Shown: in pieces, positions 50,659-60,700 of the stretch
Numbering within the stretch: position 1 is the first letter of the stretch
How the letters are laid out: each line of letters opens with the position of its first letter
Assembly: GCA_022484595.1 (NCBI GenBank)
Contig: JAKVLB010000008.1
Coordinates: 1 to 64,000 of the forward strand
Length of the DNA: 64,000 nucleotides
Direction: 5' to 3'
Source: Mageeibacillus sp.
GTDB taxonomy: Bacteria; Bacillota; Clostridia; Saccharofermentanales; Saccharofermentanaceae
The notes under the pieces: generated by a model
Databases searched by the model: none
Told to the model about the DNA's origin: nothing
The model's input: only the letters and a program-made list of their open reading frames with translations
Translations under genes and position numbers: made by a program

Positions 50659-50684
50659 CGGTGCAGCTTATGAAGGCTGCACCG
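50659..50684. terminator. bidirectional terminator between convergent genes
   Basis: perfect stem cggtgcagc/gctgcaccg, T-rich on both sides. Confidence 0.75.
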
Positions 50685-50734
50685 TTTATTATTGCCGCAC
50701 TGTGTTAACGGCTCTTCCTCAGTTTCTGATGATT

Positions 50735-51163
50735 TCAGAGATTATCAAGATCTTCCGTTGTAAGAGTCTTCACATTCTCGCGCTTAAGAATCTCAGCAGC
50801 GCGTTCAGGTTCGCTCGCGCGGATTGCAATCGGAGCGCCCTTCCCGTCAATTGAAAGTCCGTAGATATAACTGATATTGATATCTGCTTCATGAAGTTTG
50901 TATATAACCTTCTGAAGACTTCCGACCGCATCAGGAACCACCACCGCAATGACTTCATCTATTCTGGCAGTAAAACCTGCATCCTTAAGAAGCGTACGTG
51001 CCCTGTCGGGTTCCTTTGCAATCATTCTCAGAACGCCGTACTCAGACGTATCTGCCAGGCTGACTGAAAGTATATCTATACCGCCTGAACTCAAAATCTT
51101 AAGAACCTCATCGAGTCTGCCCTCTTTATTCTCGAGAAATACTGATAACTGCTTGATAAACAT
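50735..51163 (-). CDS. tandem ACT-domain protein
   Basis: IKQLSVFLENKEGRLDEVLKILSSGGIDILSVSLADT; next to paaK. Confidence 0.82.
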   Translation of the reverse strand: MFIKQLSVFLENKEGRLDEVLKILSSGGIDILSVSLADTSEYGVLRMIAKEPDRARTLLKDAGFTARIDEVIAVVVPDAVGSLQKVIYKLHEADINISYIYGLSIDGKGAPIAIRASEPERAAEILKRENVKTLTTEDLDNL

Positions 51164-51175
51164 ACGGTTCCTCCT

Positions 51176-52477
51176 TTACGCGTAAAGCTTGCGTCTGTCG
51201 ATTACATGCTTTGACTTACCGTCGAAATGCTCAAGCCCGTTTGGTTCAACGAGCTTGACCTTGGCATTGAGTCCAATCGCTGTCTTCAGGCGGTTATGAA
51301 CCTCCAATGAAAGCTTTTCGAGACTCTTAACCTCATCAGTAAAAATGTTCTCGGCAACTTCCACCTGAACTTCAAGCGTATCGTCGTTGCCGATGCGGTC
51401 AACAATCATCATATAGTGAGGTGTTGTACCCTCTACCGTAAGAAGCGCGGCTTCAACCTGTGACGGAAATACATTGACACCGCGGATAATAAGCATGTCG
51501 TCGGATCTCCCTACAAAACGCTGTATTCTCGCCATTGTTCTTCCGCAATCGCACTTATCGTACTTGAGACTTGTCAGATCCTTAGTTCTGTAACGGATAA
51601 GCGGCATTCCCTCTTTGGTCAGGTTGGTGATCACAAGCTCACCGGAGCTGCCGTGAGGAAGATGCTGAAGAGTTGCCGGATCAATTATCTCAGGAAGGAA
51701 ATTATCTTCCCAGATATGAAGTCCCTTGTGGTACTCACAGTCGCAGGCAACTCCCGGACCGCATATTTCAGTCAGGCCATAGATATCATATGCCTTGATG
51801 TGAAGTCTTGATTCCATCTGGTCACGCATCTCGTCCGTCCACGGTTCTGCGCCGCATATTGCAGTCTTTAGCTTGATTTTATTAATAAGTCCGTCTCTTT
51901 CGAGATCTTCCGCAACATGAAGAAGGTATGAAGGTGTACATGCTATAGCCGTTGCCTCACAGTCAATCATCATATCAATGAGTTTCTTCGTGTTTCCCGT
52001 AGACATAGGAATTACAAGAGCGCCAAGATACTCGGCGCCGTAGTGTGCGCCCAGACCGCCGGTAAACAGGCCGTAACCGTAGCCTATCTGTATAATGTCA
52101 TCGCGGGTGATCCCTGCCATCGAGAGGCAGCGCGCAACGCACTCCGCCCATATATCAATGTCTCTTCTTGTATATACACCGATCTTCGGTTTTCCTGTCG
52201 TACCGCTGGAAGCATGGACTCTGACAAGTTCAGACCTCGGAACGGCCGCCAGACCGAACGGATATGTCGCGTTCAGATCCTCGTATGTTGTAAACGGAAG
52301 CTTGTCAATGTCTTCAACACCTCTGATGTCGCCCGGTTCAACTCCCGCAGCCTGCATCTTCTTACGATAATACTCAACATTGTGGTAAACCTTGTTAACC
52401 ACCTTGACAAGCCTCGCACTCTGGAGCGATTCTATCTCGTCTCTTGACATACATTCCTTGGCTTCATTCCAAATCAC
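51176..52477 (-). CDS. paaK: phenylacetate-CoA ligase family protein
   Basis: VHASSGTTGKPKIGVYTRRDI, YDIYGLTEICGPGVACDC, SDDMLIIRGVNVFPSQVE. Confidence 0.93.
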   Translation of the reverse strand: MIWNEAKECMSRDEIESLQSARLVKVVNKVYHNVEYYRKKMQAAGVEPGDIRGVEDIDKLPFTTYEDLNATYPFGLAAVPRSELVRVHASSGTTGKPKIGVYTRRDIDIWAECVARCLSMAGITRDDIIQIGYGYGLFTGGLGAHYGAEYLGALVIPMSTGNTKKLIDMMIDCEATAIACTPSYLLHVAEDLERDGLINKIKLKTAICGAEPWTDEMRDQMESRLHIKAYDIYGLTEICGPGVACDCEYHKGLHIWEDNFLPEIIDPATLQHLPHGSSGELVITNLTKEGMPLIRYRTKDLTSLKYDKCDCGRTMARIQRFVGRSDDMLIIRGVNVFPSQVEAALLTVEGTTPHYMMIVDRIGNDDTLEVQVEVAENIFTDEVKSLEKLSLEVHNRLKTAIGLNAKVKLVEPNGLEHFDGKSKHVIDRRKLYA

Positions 52478-52488
52478 GGTAATTCTCC

Positions 52489-52899
52489 TTACTGTCTGCT
52501 GACTTTGTATCCGTTCATGACAGCGAGCACCAGCTGCCTTCCCTGCCCGTCATAAATCTTAACTTCATATACACATGTGCTTCTTCCATCCTTGACGATA
52601 TCCGCTGTGCATATAATTTCTCCGCACTTCCATGGTCTAAGAAAGTTAATCTGACTGCTCTGCGTCACCGTCATAGTATTTCCGCCGGGTTCGCAGTTCT
52701 GCGCCACCGCGAATGCAAAATCCGCCATGGTATAATATACAGCGCCCATAAGTCCTCCGGCAGCATTCATGTGCTTTGAGCAAGGCTCCAGCGTGACTTT
52801 GCTGTGACCGTACTTCGCTTCATCAATACATATTCCGGTAACTTCAGTAGCATATCTGTCACCGCGAAAAAACTCTCTTACTTCTTCAATGGCAGCCAC
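52489..52899 (-). CDS. PaaI-family hotdog thioesterase
   Basis: hotdog core HMNAAGGLMGAVYYTMADFAFAVA. Confidence 0.85.
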   Translation of the reverse strand: MAAIEEVREFFRGDRYATEVTGICIDEAKYGHSKVTLEPCSKHMNAAGGLMGAVYYTMADFAFAVAQNCEPGGNTMTVTQSSQINFLRPWKCGEIICTADIVKDGRSTCVYEVKIYDGQGRQLVLAVMNGYKVSRQ

Positions 52900-52905
52900 A
52901 GAAAC

Positions 52906-53481
52906 TCACCTCGCCTGAGCGCCCATCTCAAAAGCTTTTCTGTTTAGCTGAGCAAATTTTGCCGGAACGCAGGCTTCAACGGCATTCAGCCATTCATCAC
53001 TGCTTATCTCTTTGATATAGTTGGCAAATCTTCCCATAAGAACGATGTTTGCCGCCTTGGAAGATCCGGCTTCGTTGGCGATATCAAGCGCATCAAGCGC
53101 GTCGACTTTGGCTCCGGAGGCAGTCATCTTCTCAATAAGCTCTTCAGGATACTTTGCTGTTCCCGCAATTACAGGCATAGGATCAATCTGCTGTGTCGAA
53201 GTAACAATCTGACCTCCGGGTTTGAGGAATTCGGTATATCTCGCGGCTTCAAGAAGCTCAAAAGATATGATGTAATCAGCTCCGCCTCTGTCAATTATCG
53301 GAGAATATACCTTGTCTCCGAATCTGACATAGGTAACAACGCTGCCTCCGCGCTGGCTCATACCGTGAACCTCGGAAACCTTAACGTCATAGCCTTTATC
53401 CATTGCGGCGCGTCCTAAAACCTTGCTCGCGAGAAGCGAACCCTGTCCACCTACGCCGACTATCATTACGCTGGTAATCAT
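52906..53481 (-). CDS. iorB: indolepyruvate:ferredoxin oxidoreductase beta subunit
   Basis: IVGVGGQGSLLASKVLGRAAMDKGYDVKVSEVHGMSQRGGSVVTYVRFG. Confidence 0.92.
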   Translation of the reverse strand: MITSVMIVGVGGQGSLLASKVLGRAAMDKGYDVKVSEVHGMSQRGGSVVTYVRFGDKVYSPIIDRGGADYIISFELLEAARYTEFLKPGGQIVTSTQQIDPMPVIAGTAKYPEELIEKMTASGAKVDALDALDIANEAGSSKAANIVLMGRFANYIKEISSDEWLNAVEACVPAKFAQLNRKAFEMGAQAR

Positions 53482-55229
53482 TTTACAGTATCTCCTTCCT
53501 GTGTCTCAAAGGCTCCGAACTTGCAAAGCTGCGCGCATACTTTGCAGCCGACGCACTGTGTGGCGTCAATCTGAGCCTTGCCGTCCTTGAATGATATGGC
53601 CGGGCATCCCATCTTCATGCATGATCTGCACGACTTACACTTGTCCGGGTTGACTCTGATTGCCGGCTGACGCTTGACATACTTGAGAAGTGCGCACGGA
53701 CGTCTGCTGATAATAACTGAAGGTTCAGAAGCGACAAGCTCTTCCCTGACAGCCTTGTCTGTTGCATCAAGATTATAAGGATCTACTACTCTTACTCGAT
53801 TGATTCCCATTGCACGGCAAAGCGCTTCAAGGTCAATCTTTCCGGCCGGGTCTCCGCGAAGGTTAAGACCGGTTGTCGGGTTCTGCTGATGTCCCGTCAT
53901 ACCTGTGATGGAATTATCAAGAATGATGACTGTTGAATTTGTTTGATTATAGGCTATGTTTGCAAGACCTGTCATTCCGGAATGCATAAAAGTCGAATCG
54001 CCTATTACGGCAACAGTATTCTTCTCACTTTCTTCTCCTCTCGCCTTGTTGAAGCCGTGGAGTGAACTGATTGAAGCACCCATGCATTCAGTGGTATCAA
54101 TAGCAGAAAGCGGAGGTGTGGCACCGAGCGTATAGCAGCCTATATCGCCCATTACGCGGCACTTGTTCTTCGAGAGCGTATAGAACAGACCTCTGTGGGG
54201 ACAGCCTGCACACATCGCCGGCGGACGGCCCGGAAGACCTTCAATGGGCTTGCATGAAGGAGCCTTCGGAAGCTCCATATTCTCTGCAATTATACTCTGC
54301 GAGTATTCGTCGGTCATGGGGAATACGTCCTTGCCGGTAACATTAATTCCAAGCGCGCGGCAGTGTGTCTCAATTATAGGATCGAGTTCTTCGACAACAA
54401 CTACTTTCCTGACGCTTGCGGCAAAATCTTTGATTAGCTTTACAGGAAGCGGGTTTATAAGTCCAAGCTTAAGAATGCTGGCTTTGTCACCGTAAACTTC
54501 CTTAATATACTGATATGAAGTGCTTGAAGTTATAAAACCGACGGAATCATCCGTACCTTTTTCAACCCTGTTCAAATCTGTAGTCTCAGCGAACTGAACC
54601 AGCCTTTCCGTGCGTTCTTCAACAATCGGGTGGCGCTTCTTCGCGTTTGCCGGGACCATAACATACTTCGCGGCATCCTTGACGTAAGGCTTCATCTCAT
54701 GCTCTGTTCTGTCACCGGTCTCGACAATACTCTGTGAATGCGCAACTCTCGTGCACATTTTTACAAATACCGGAGTATCAAACTCTTCGGACAAATCATA
54801 AGCTCTCTTTGTAAAATCCAAAGCTTCCTGCGAGTCGGAAGGCTCAAGCATAGGTATCTTCGCCGCGATTGCATAGTGCCTGGAATCCTGTTCATTCTGT
54901 GAAGAATGCATGCCCGGATCGTCAGCGACAAGTATGCACATGCCGGCATTAACACCTGTATAGGATATGGTAAACAGAGGATCGGCCGCAACATTCAGTC
55001 CTACGTGCTTCATGGCACAGAAGCTTCTCCTGCCGGCGCGGCTTGCACCGAACGCAGTTTCCATAGCAACCTTCTCATTGGGAGCCCACTCGCAATATAT
55101 CTCGTTAAATTTGGCGGCTTCTTCCGTTGTCTCGGTAGAAGGGGTGCCCGGGTATGAGCTTGCAACGCAAACACCCGCTTCGAAAAGACCTCTTGCGACG
55201 GCCTTGTTTCCCAGCATAAGTTCTTTCAT
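53478..55229 (-). CDS. iorA: indolepyruvate:ferredoxin oxidoreductase alpha subunit
   Basis: SSYPGTPSTETTE, CAGCPHRGLFYTL, C-terminal 2x[4Fe-4S] CKSCRSCMKMGCP / CVGCKVCAQLC. Confidence 0.94.
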   Translation of the reverse strand: MKELMLGNKAVARGLFEAGVCVASSYPGTPSTETTEEAAKFNEIYCEWAPNEKVAMETAFGASRAGRRSFCAMKHVGLNVAADPLFTISYTGVNAGMCILVADDPGMHSSQNEQDSRHYAIAAKIPMLEPSDSQEALDFTKRAYDLSEEFDTPVFVKMCTRVAHSQSIVETGDRTEHEMKPYVKDAAKYVMVPANAKKRHPIVEERTERLVQFAETTDLNRVEKGTDDSVGFITSSTSYQYIKEVYGDKASILKLGLINPLPVKLIKDFAASVRKVVVVEELDPIIETHCRALGINVTGKDVFPMTDEYSQSIIAENMELPKAPSCKPIEGLPGRPPAMCAGCPHRGLFYTLSKNKCRVMGDIGCYTLGATPPLSAIDTTECMGASISSLHGFNKARGEESEKNTVAVIGDSTFMHSGMTGLANIAYNQTNSTVIILDNSITGMTGHQQNPTTGLNLRGDPAGKIDLEALCRAMGINRVRVVDPYNLDATDKAVREELVASEPSVIISRRPCALLKYVKRQPAIRVNPDKCKSCRSCMKMGCPAISFKDGKAQIDATQCVGCKVCAQLCKFGAFETQEGDTVK

Positions 55230-55253
55230 TGGCTGTATCTCCTATATTTAATT

Positions 55254-55288
55254 AGGGTTCGGAAGGCACAATGCGCCCACCGAACCCT
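55254..55288 (-). terminator. terminator downstream of the LacI-GGDEF gene
   Basis: 9-bp stem agggttcgg/ccgaaccct. Confidence 0.6.
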
Positions 55289-55336
55289 ATAATACTACAA
55301 ATCCAGGCCCTCATAAAGTGCGCAGATGTCATTTAA

Positions 55337-57643
55337 TCATCTGTAAGAGCCGTATTTCTTGCGTTTCTCATGTTTCTCTTCATAGAGCAGACCATCAGCG
55401 ATATCAAGAATCTCATATATATCAATCTTAGGGCTGCACTTGAACTCATGTATTCCTGTACTCATTCCGATATGATACGGCTTATCCGCCTGCTTGTTAT
55501 AGAATTCGGTAACTTTATCAATGCGCATTTTAATCTTATGTATGTCACATTCATCTCCAATGACAGCGAGCACCACAAATTCATCACCTCCGAGCCGTCC
55601 GATAATATCGGCGTCACGGAATGATTTCTTGAGTATCCTCGCTATCGTTCTGATCGCGAAGTCTCCGTCATCGTGGCCGTACTTGTCATTCACCATCTTG
55701 AGGTTATCCATATCTGCATAACAGATAACCGCAGCCTTTCCGATATTGAGAGGATCTCCCAGAACCTTTTCAGCTTTCCCTAGAAAGCCTCTGCGATTGA
55801 GTATTCCTGTCAGCTCATCATGTGTAGCTATCTCGTCAAGTTTGGTGTTATCTCTGATAAATCTCTCAAGCGAATTCTGAAGCGACTGCTTGGACTTATT
55901 CTGTTCCTCTATCATTATCAGTGACTTGAGTGTTACGGACAGCTGGAAAGCTACTGTCGACACATTGCCGAGATTTCCGCTGTCAAGTTCATTTACCAGA
56001 AGCCCGTATAAATCGGCACCGACGAAGAGCGGGAAAACAACCATGGTCCTGCGCTTATCCTCAGGTATGTTCTCATTGGTAAACAGAAGATCGGTACGAA
56101 GGAGCTGTTGTTCTTCACTCAAGGCACGAATTCCGTGTTCATCACCGATTGCCTTCAAAAGCATTGAATTCGGGCATTTCCAGTTGCCCTTCCCGGAGTT
56201 GTGCACATTACCCTGGAACAGATATAGAAATGACCTGTGAAAGCCCACAGAATAGAGTCCCTCCAGAAGGTGTTCGTATGGTATGTCGTTCTCTGACGAC
56301 ATGAGGAAGATATCCCCGGTCTGCTGATTCACAAGTCTTGACAGATGTTCACTCTTGTTCTCATCATTGCGGGAAATTGATAATCCGGAGAAAGAAAGCA
56401 TTCTGTAATAATCCGAGAACATCTCGTTCAAAGCATCAGTATTGTCTTTGAGGATGATCGATCCCTCGTACTGCATAGTCTGAAGCACATTGAAGAATTT
56501 CTCCGGAGTTATATATACAAGCAGCTGTGTCTGCAGAATATGTGCAAAACTCTTATTCAGACTATCACACACTGCCGGGTCTGAGGGATTTCCGATAAAT
56601 GACAGGTAATCGCTGCAAAAATCATCAATTCGTTTCTTGATTTCAATCATCGGTTCATCATCTGCGAATATTCCGAACAGATATTTCTTTACTGCATCTG
56701 CGACACGGTTCCCGCCATGTTCAAGCTCATCAAAATGAAGTCTTCTTCTCATAGCCTTGACGTCAAGTCCATCACAGCCGCAGGAGCTTCTTTGTATCAG
56801 ATGTGTCTCCACAGACATATCTTCCAGAGCAAAACCGTTTATATAATTGTATGCATTCATTACAGCCTTATAAGTAAGATCTGCAGAACTTGCCTCAACA
56901 GTCGTAAGCGGCGGATTAAGAGATACCGAGAACCGGTCGTCATCGAAGCCTGTGACCATAATATCCTTGCCGGGAAGAAGTCCTCTGCTGTAAAGAACCC
57001 TGTATCCTCCGATAGCCATGGAATCATTCGCGAAAACAATCGCGTCAATATCCGGATTACGATCCAGCAGATCGTTTACTTCCACTGTACTGTTCTCTGA
57101 AAAATCTCCATAGACAATCCTCTTGTCATCAACAGGTATATTGTGCTCCGCAAGTACACTTCTGTAAACTTCGAGTCTTTCCCGTGCATCCCGGTTCGTT
57201 ACAGGACCGGATACAAACCCGATGGAATGACATGAATGCTTGTCAATAAGGTGACTGATCGCGCGTGAAAGCCCGGATTTGTTGTCAAAAGTTACGGACT
57301 GATATCCTTTAAAATTTGAGAACAGGCAGACAATCGGAACATCGGGCAATCCCTTGAGAAATTTGCGCTGCATCTGCTCATCCGCCCTTGAACATATAGT
57401 CCCCTGAAGGATATAGATAATGTCAACATTACGGACAGAAGGAAGAGAAAAAATCGAATTATACTGATACTCATACTCTTTGTCTGCGTATTTGCTGTCC
57501 GGTCTTCCTATATAGTGACCCGGAAAAATAAACAGATTTGCATTGAGAGCCCTGGCGGCAAGTTCAGCACCTTTGCAGGCTTCATTGGAAAAATACTTGT
57601 CAAGGTCATCTATCAGAAAACCGATATTAAGAGGACGTGCCAT
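55337..57643 (-). CDS. LacI-type periplasmic-binding-fold sensor - GAF-like region - GGDEF diguanylate cyclase
   Basis: LacI/PBP1 core (ANDSMAIGGYRVLYSRGLLPGKDIMVTGFDD) without HTH; RDADIIGRLGGDEF with RxxD I-site; ATG at 57643 after GAGGTG. Confidence 0.9.
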   Translation of the reverse strand: MARPLNIGFLIDDLDKYFSNEACKGAELAARALNANLFIFPGHYIGRPDSKYADKEYEYQYNSIFSLPSVRNVDIIYILQGTICSRADEQMQRKFLKGLPDVPIVCLFSNFKGYQSVTFDNKSGLSRAISHLIDKHSCHSIGFVSGPVTNRDARERLEVYRSVLAEHNIPVDDKRIVYGDFSENSTVEVNDLLDRNPDIDAIVFANDSMAIGGYRVLYSRGLLPGKDIMVTGFDDDRFSVSLNPPLTTVEASSADLTYKAVMNAYNYINGFALEDMSVETHLIQRSSCGCDGLDVKAMRRRLHFDELEHGGNRVADAVKKYLFGIFADDEPMIEIKKRIDDFCSDYLSFIGNPSDPAVCDSLNKSFAHILQTQLLVYITPEKFFNVLQTMQYEGSIILKDNTDALNEMFSDYYRMLSFSGLSISRNDENKSEHLSRLVNQQTGDIFLMSSENDIPYEHLLEGLYSVGFHRSFLYLFQGNVHNSGKGNWKCPNSMLLKAIGDEHGIRALSEEQQLLRTDLLFTNENIPEDKRRTMVVFPLFVGADLYGLLVNELDSGNLGNVSTVAFQLSVTLKSLIMIEEQNKSKQSLQNSLERFIRDNTKLDEIATHDELTGILNRRGFLGKAEKVLGDPLNIGKAAVICYADMDNLKMVNDKYGHDDGDFAIRTIARILKKSFRDADIIGRLGGDEFVVLAVIGDECDIHKIKMRIDKVTEFYNKQADKPYHIGMSTGIHEFKCSPKIDIYEILDIADGLLYEEKHEKRKKYGSYR

Positions 57644-57743
57644 ATAAATCACCTCATTTCATGCAGGCTATAATTTATAATAGCATAAACAGATGGCAAT
57701 ATCCCACGTTTGTGCGCAACATAATGCACTTTTGTTTACTGGT

Positions 57744-60700
57744 TTACTTTCTCTTCATCTTGTCTGTATACATTGCAGCGTCAGCTTCGCTTATCATTTT
57801 ATCGATATCAAGGTCATTGTCTATAACCCTTTCCGATATTCCGATACTTGCTTTTACGCTGAACGGTTTGCCTGCAATAGCCCGGTCGTTGCTGCAGAAA
57901 TCTTCAATCTCATAACGTATATCGGAAACACCGGATGCAAGTTTGCGATCGCCTGTCAGAACAAAGGCAAACTCATCTCCGCCATAGCGTGCCGCAACTC
58001 CGTTGTTCTCGACAATATTCATTATCGCGCGTGAGAGAATCTGTATAGCTATGTCGCCGTTATCATGCCCGTAATTGTCATTAATACGCTTAAGTCTGTC
58101 CATATCGACAGAAAACAATGATAATATCCGGCCCTGATTATCTTCTTTTGAGCATATCTCGCTGATGGCGTTGAAGAAACCCCTTCTGTTATACAGACCT
58201 GTAAGATAATCCTGTTCGGACAGTCTTGCAACCGCTCTGTTTGTGTTGACCAGTTTGTGGTTATTAAGCACTCCGTTTACCATCGCACTTACAAACAGGC
58301 TCAGTTCCTCAAATCGCTGCTGCGACCGTAAAGTAATATGGTCATAAGCATTTAGCAGATATCCGTGGTCTGCCGAACCGGATGCTATCTGTCTGAAGAG
58401 CATCACATTGGCACCGCTGTCTTTCTCGACAAGTCTGAAATAATCAGGAACGATGTTTGCCATCCCGTAGAACTTCTGCGCATACCTGTATTCTCCGTCA
58501 TTTCCCTGGAATATACAGTGCCTGCAATTGTTCGGTTCAGTTATACATATGAAATAATACTGTTTCTTCCACATCCAGAGAGAGTGCTGAAGATTTACCG
58601 AAGCTTCGTCTATATTGTCAGCGCTGATCATCCTTGTAACAAAATGTCCCATCTCAAGCATGTGACGGAATGAATCCTGATTTTCATCAGCAAGCTCATC
58701 AACAATATCAGACCACTCAAAATCTTCTTTTTTCCTGCATGAGCATGATTGGTTTATTTTTAGAGAATACGGTATCAGGAAAGAATCTGTTTTTCCGGAC
58801 AATTCTGGTCTCCATCCGTTAATGCGCACCATAAGTCCCTCAACGATTTTGTCATAATTGAGTTCACATGTCGTAAGCACAGGAGAGTTATATTTGCCCT
58901 GCCAGATACCATCGAAACCTGTGACAATCACATCGTCAGGAACAGATATCCCGTATTTCCGCAAAGTATCGCAGACTCCTATCGCCATTGAATCATTTGC
59001 GCAGATTATAGCTTCAGGAACCTCATAACCATTATCAAGAAGCTCGCTTAATACTTCAGATGTCTTGGCATCCCAGAAATCACCGTAGAAGATGTGAGCC
59101 TGACTGAAAGGTATTCCGTTATCCTCAAGAACTCTCCTGAAAATATCAATTCGCTCCTCGGAGAAACTGTTGTCCTTGAATCCGGCAAACATATCAATCT
59201 TACGGCATCCATGATGTTCAACAACATGCCGGACTATTTTCTCAAAGCCTGGACCATATTCATAATCCGCATTGATACAGCCTTCCATAGGATACTGGAA
59301 TGTAATCACCGGAATTCTGAGCTTGTGGCCATAACTTACAAGTCTCTCTATTACCTGTCCGGTTTTAATCATCTCGCCGAAAATAACAATCGCCGCCAGA
59401 TCAAGCGTTCCGACAATATCGGCAAATTTGAGCTGCAGCTCTGTCTCTCCATAATCCTGTGACGGTATTCCAAACGTAAAACTTGCAATCACGTATTTTG
59501 ACAGCACATCTTTAGTCTGCATCGCTCTCAGCACAACACTGTAATTATCGGCATCTTCCCATACTCCGCATACTGCAATCAGTTTTCTTGAATTTCCGTA
59601 CACTTTGACCTTACGAATAGAGATATTACGGAAGTAGACACCTCCGAAGTTGCCCGGTTTCATGATTATCTCCGCCACAGCATCAACCTTAGTATCAGAC
59701 TTTACTTCAAACTCAAATCTATGTGTCTGCCATTCCTTCTCGATATTAAAAGTAATCTGACCTGAAATATCATCAAAGCTATCGTTGTCCTGTCTTACAG
59801 ATGCTGAGACTTCCCACTCGCAGTCAGCCTTCACTTCAGCCGAAAACTCATATAATGAACTGCCTTCAAGGCTGAATCCGTTCTGAGTCATATTGATGCC
59901 GGACCTGTTGATCTGATATTCAGAAGGTACAATGCAGATATCATTATCTGAAATAAGCACCTCGGAACAGTCATAAGAATCGTTAACCCTGAAATAGTCA
60001 TTTGAACGAAGAAGATTAGCTGAGGCATCAGAAGTACCTTGCGCGTTATCATTCAGATGTTCTGCCCTGAAGTCATCATATTCTGGTTTACGATATAGCC
60101 TGACATAGTCAACAATCATGCAGTCATATTTCCCGTCACTGTCACCGGAAGCGTTGAATCTGCAACCGGTAATATCTCTTCCCATATCAAGACCAATGGA
60201 GATATTGAACGGCTTATCGAACGGAGCGGGATAAGGCTTAAAAACAGAGCCGGTTTTCGAGAACCATGAACATGCATGACATATTCTCTCTCCGTCACAA
60301 TAGATTGTAATGTCATATGGAGTCCATTCACAGGCGAAAACGTGGAAATCATCAGAATAATCAACGTCGCCTGTAAGAATTTCTCTCTTCTGTGTGTGTG
60401 GGTGTCCAAATTGCACGGAGCCTTCGAGCTTGCGCGTGTTACAGCCGGTTATTCGCATAATGTCTATCTCGCCATTGTCACAGGTCAATCTGTCACCGGC
60501 AGGCAAAAGCTTAAAAGAGCTTACAAGTCCCTGTCCTCTCGGAACTTTGATTCTTGCCACGACAAAACCGTATCGGAAATCAAATTTGCCGATTGTGTCC
60601 AGATTAGCAGATATGCAGGCATGTGAATTCTTCTTGCGCGAAAAATAACTCGGGGAAATAGTAAGACAACTTTCACCGACTTCAAGACATGACCTGCCGC

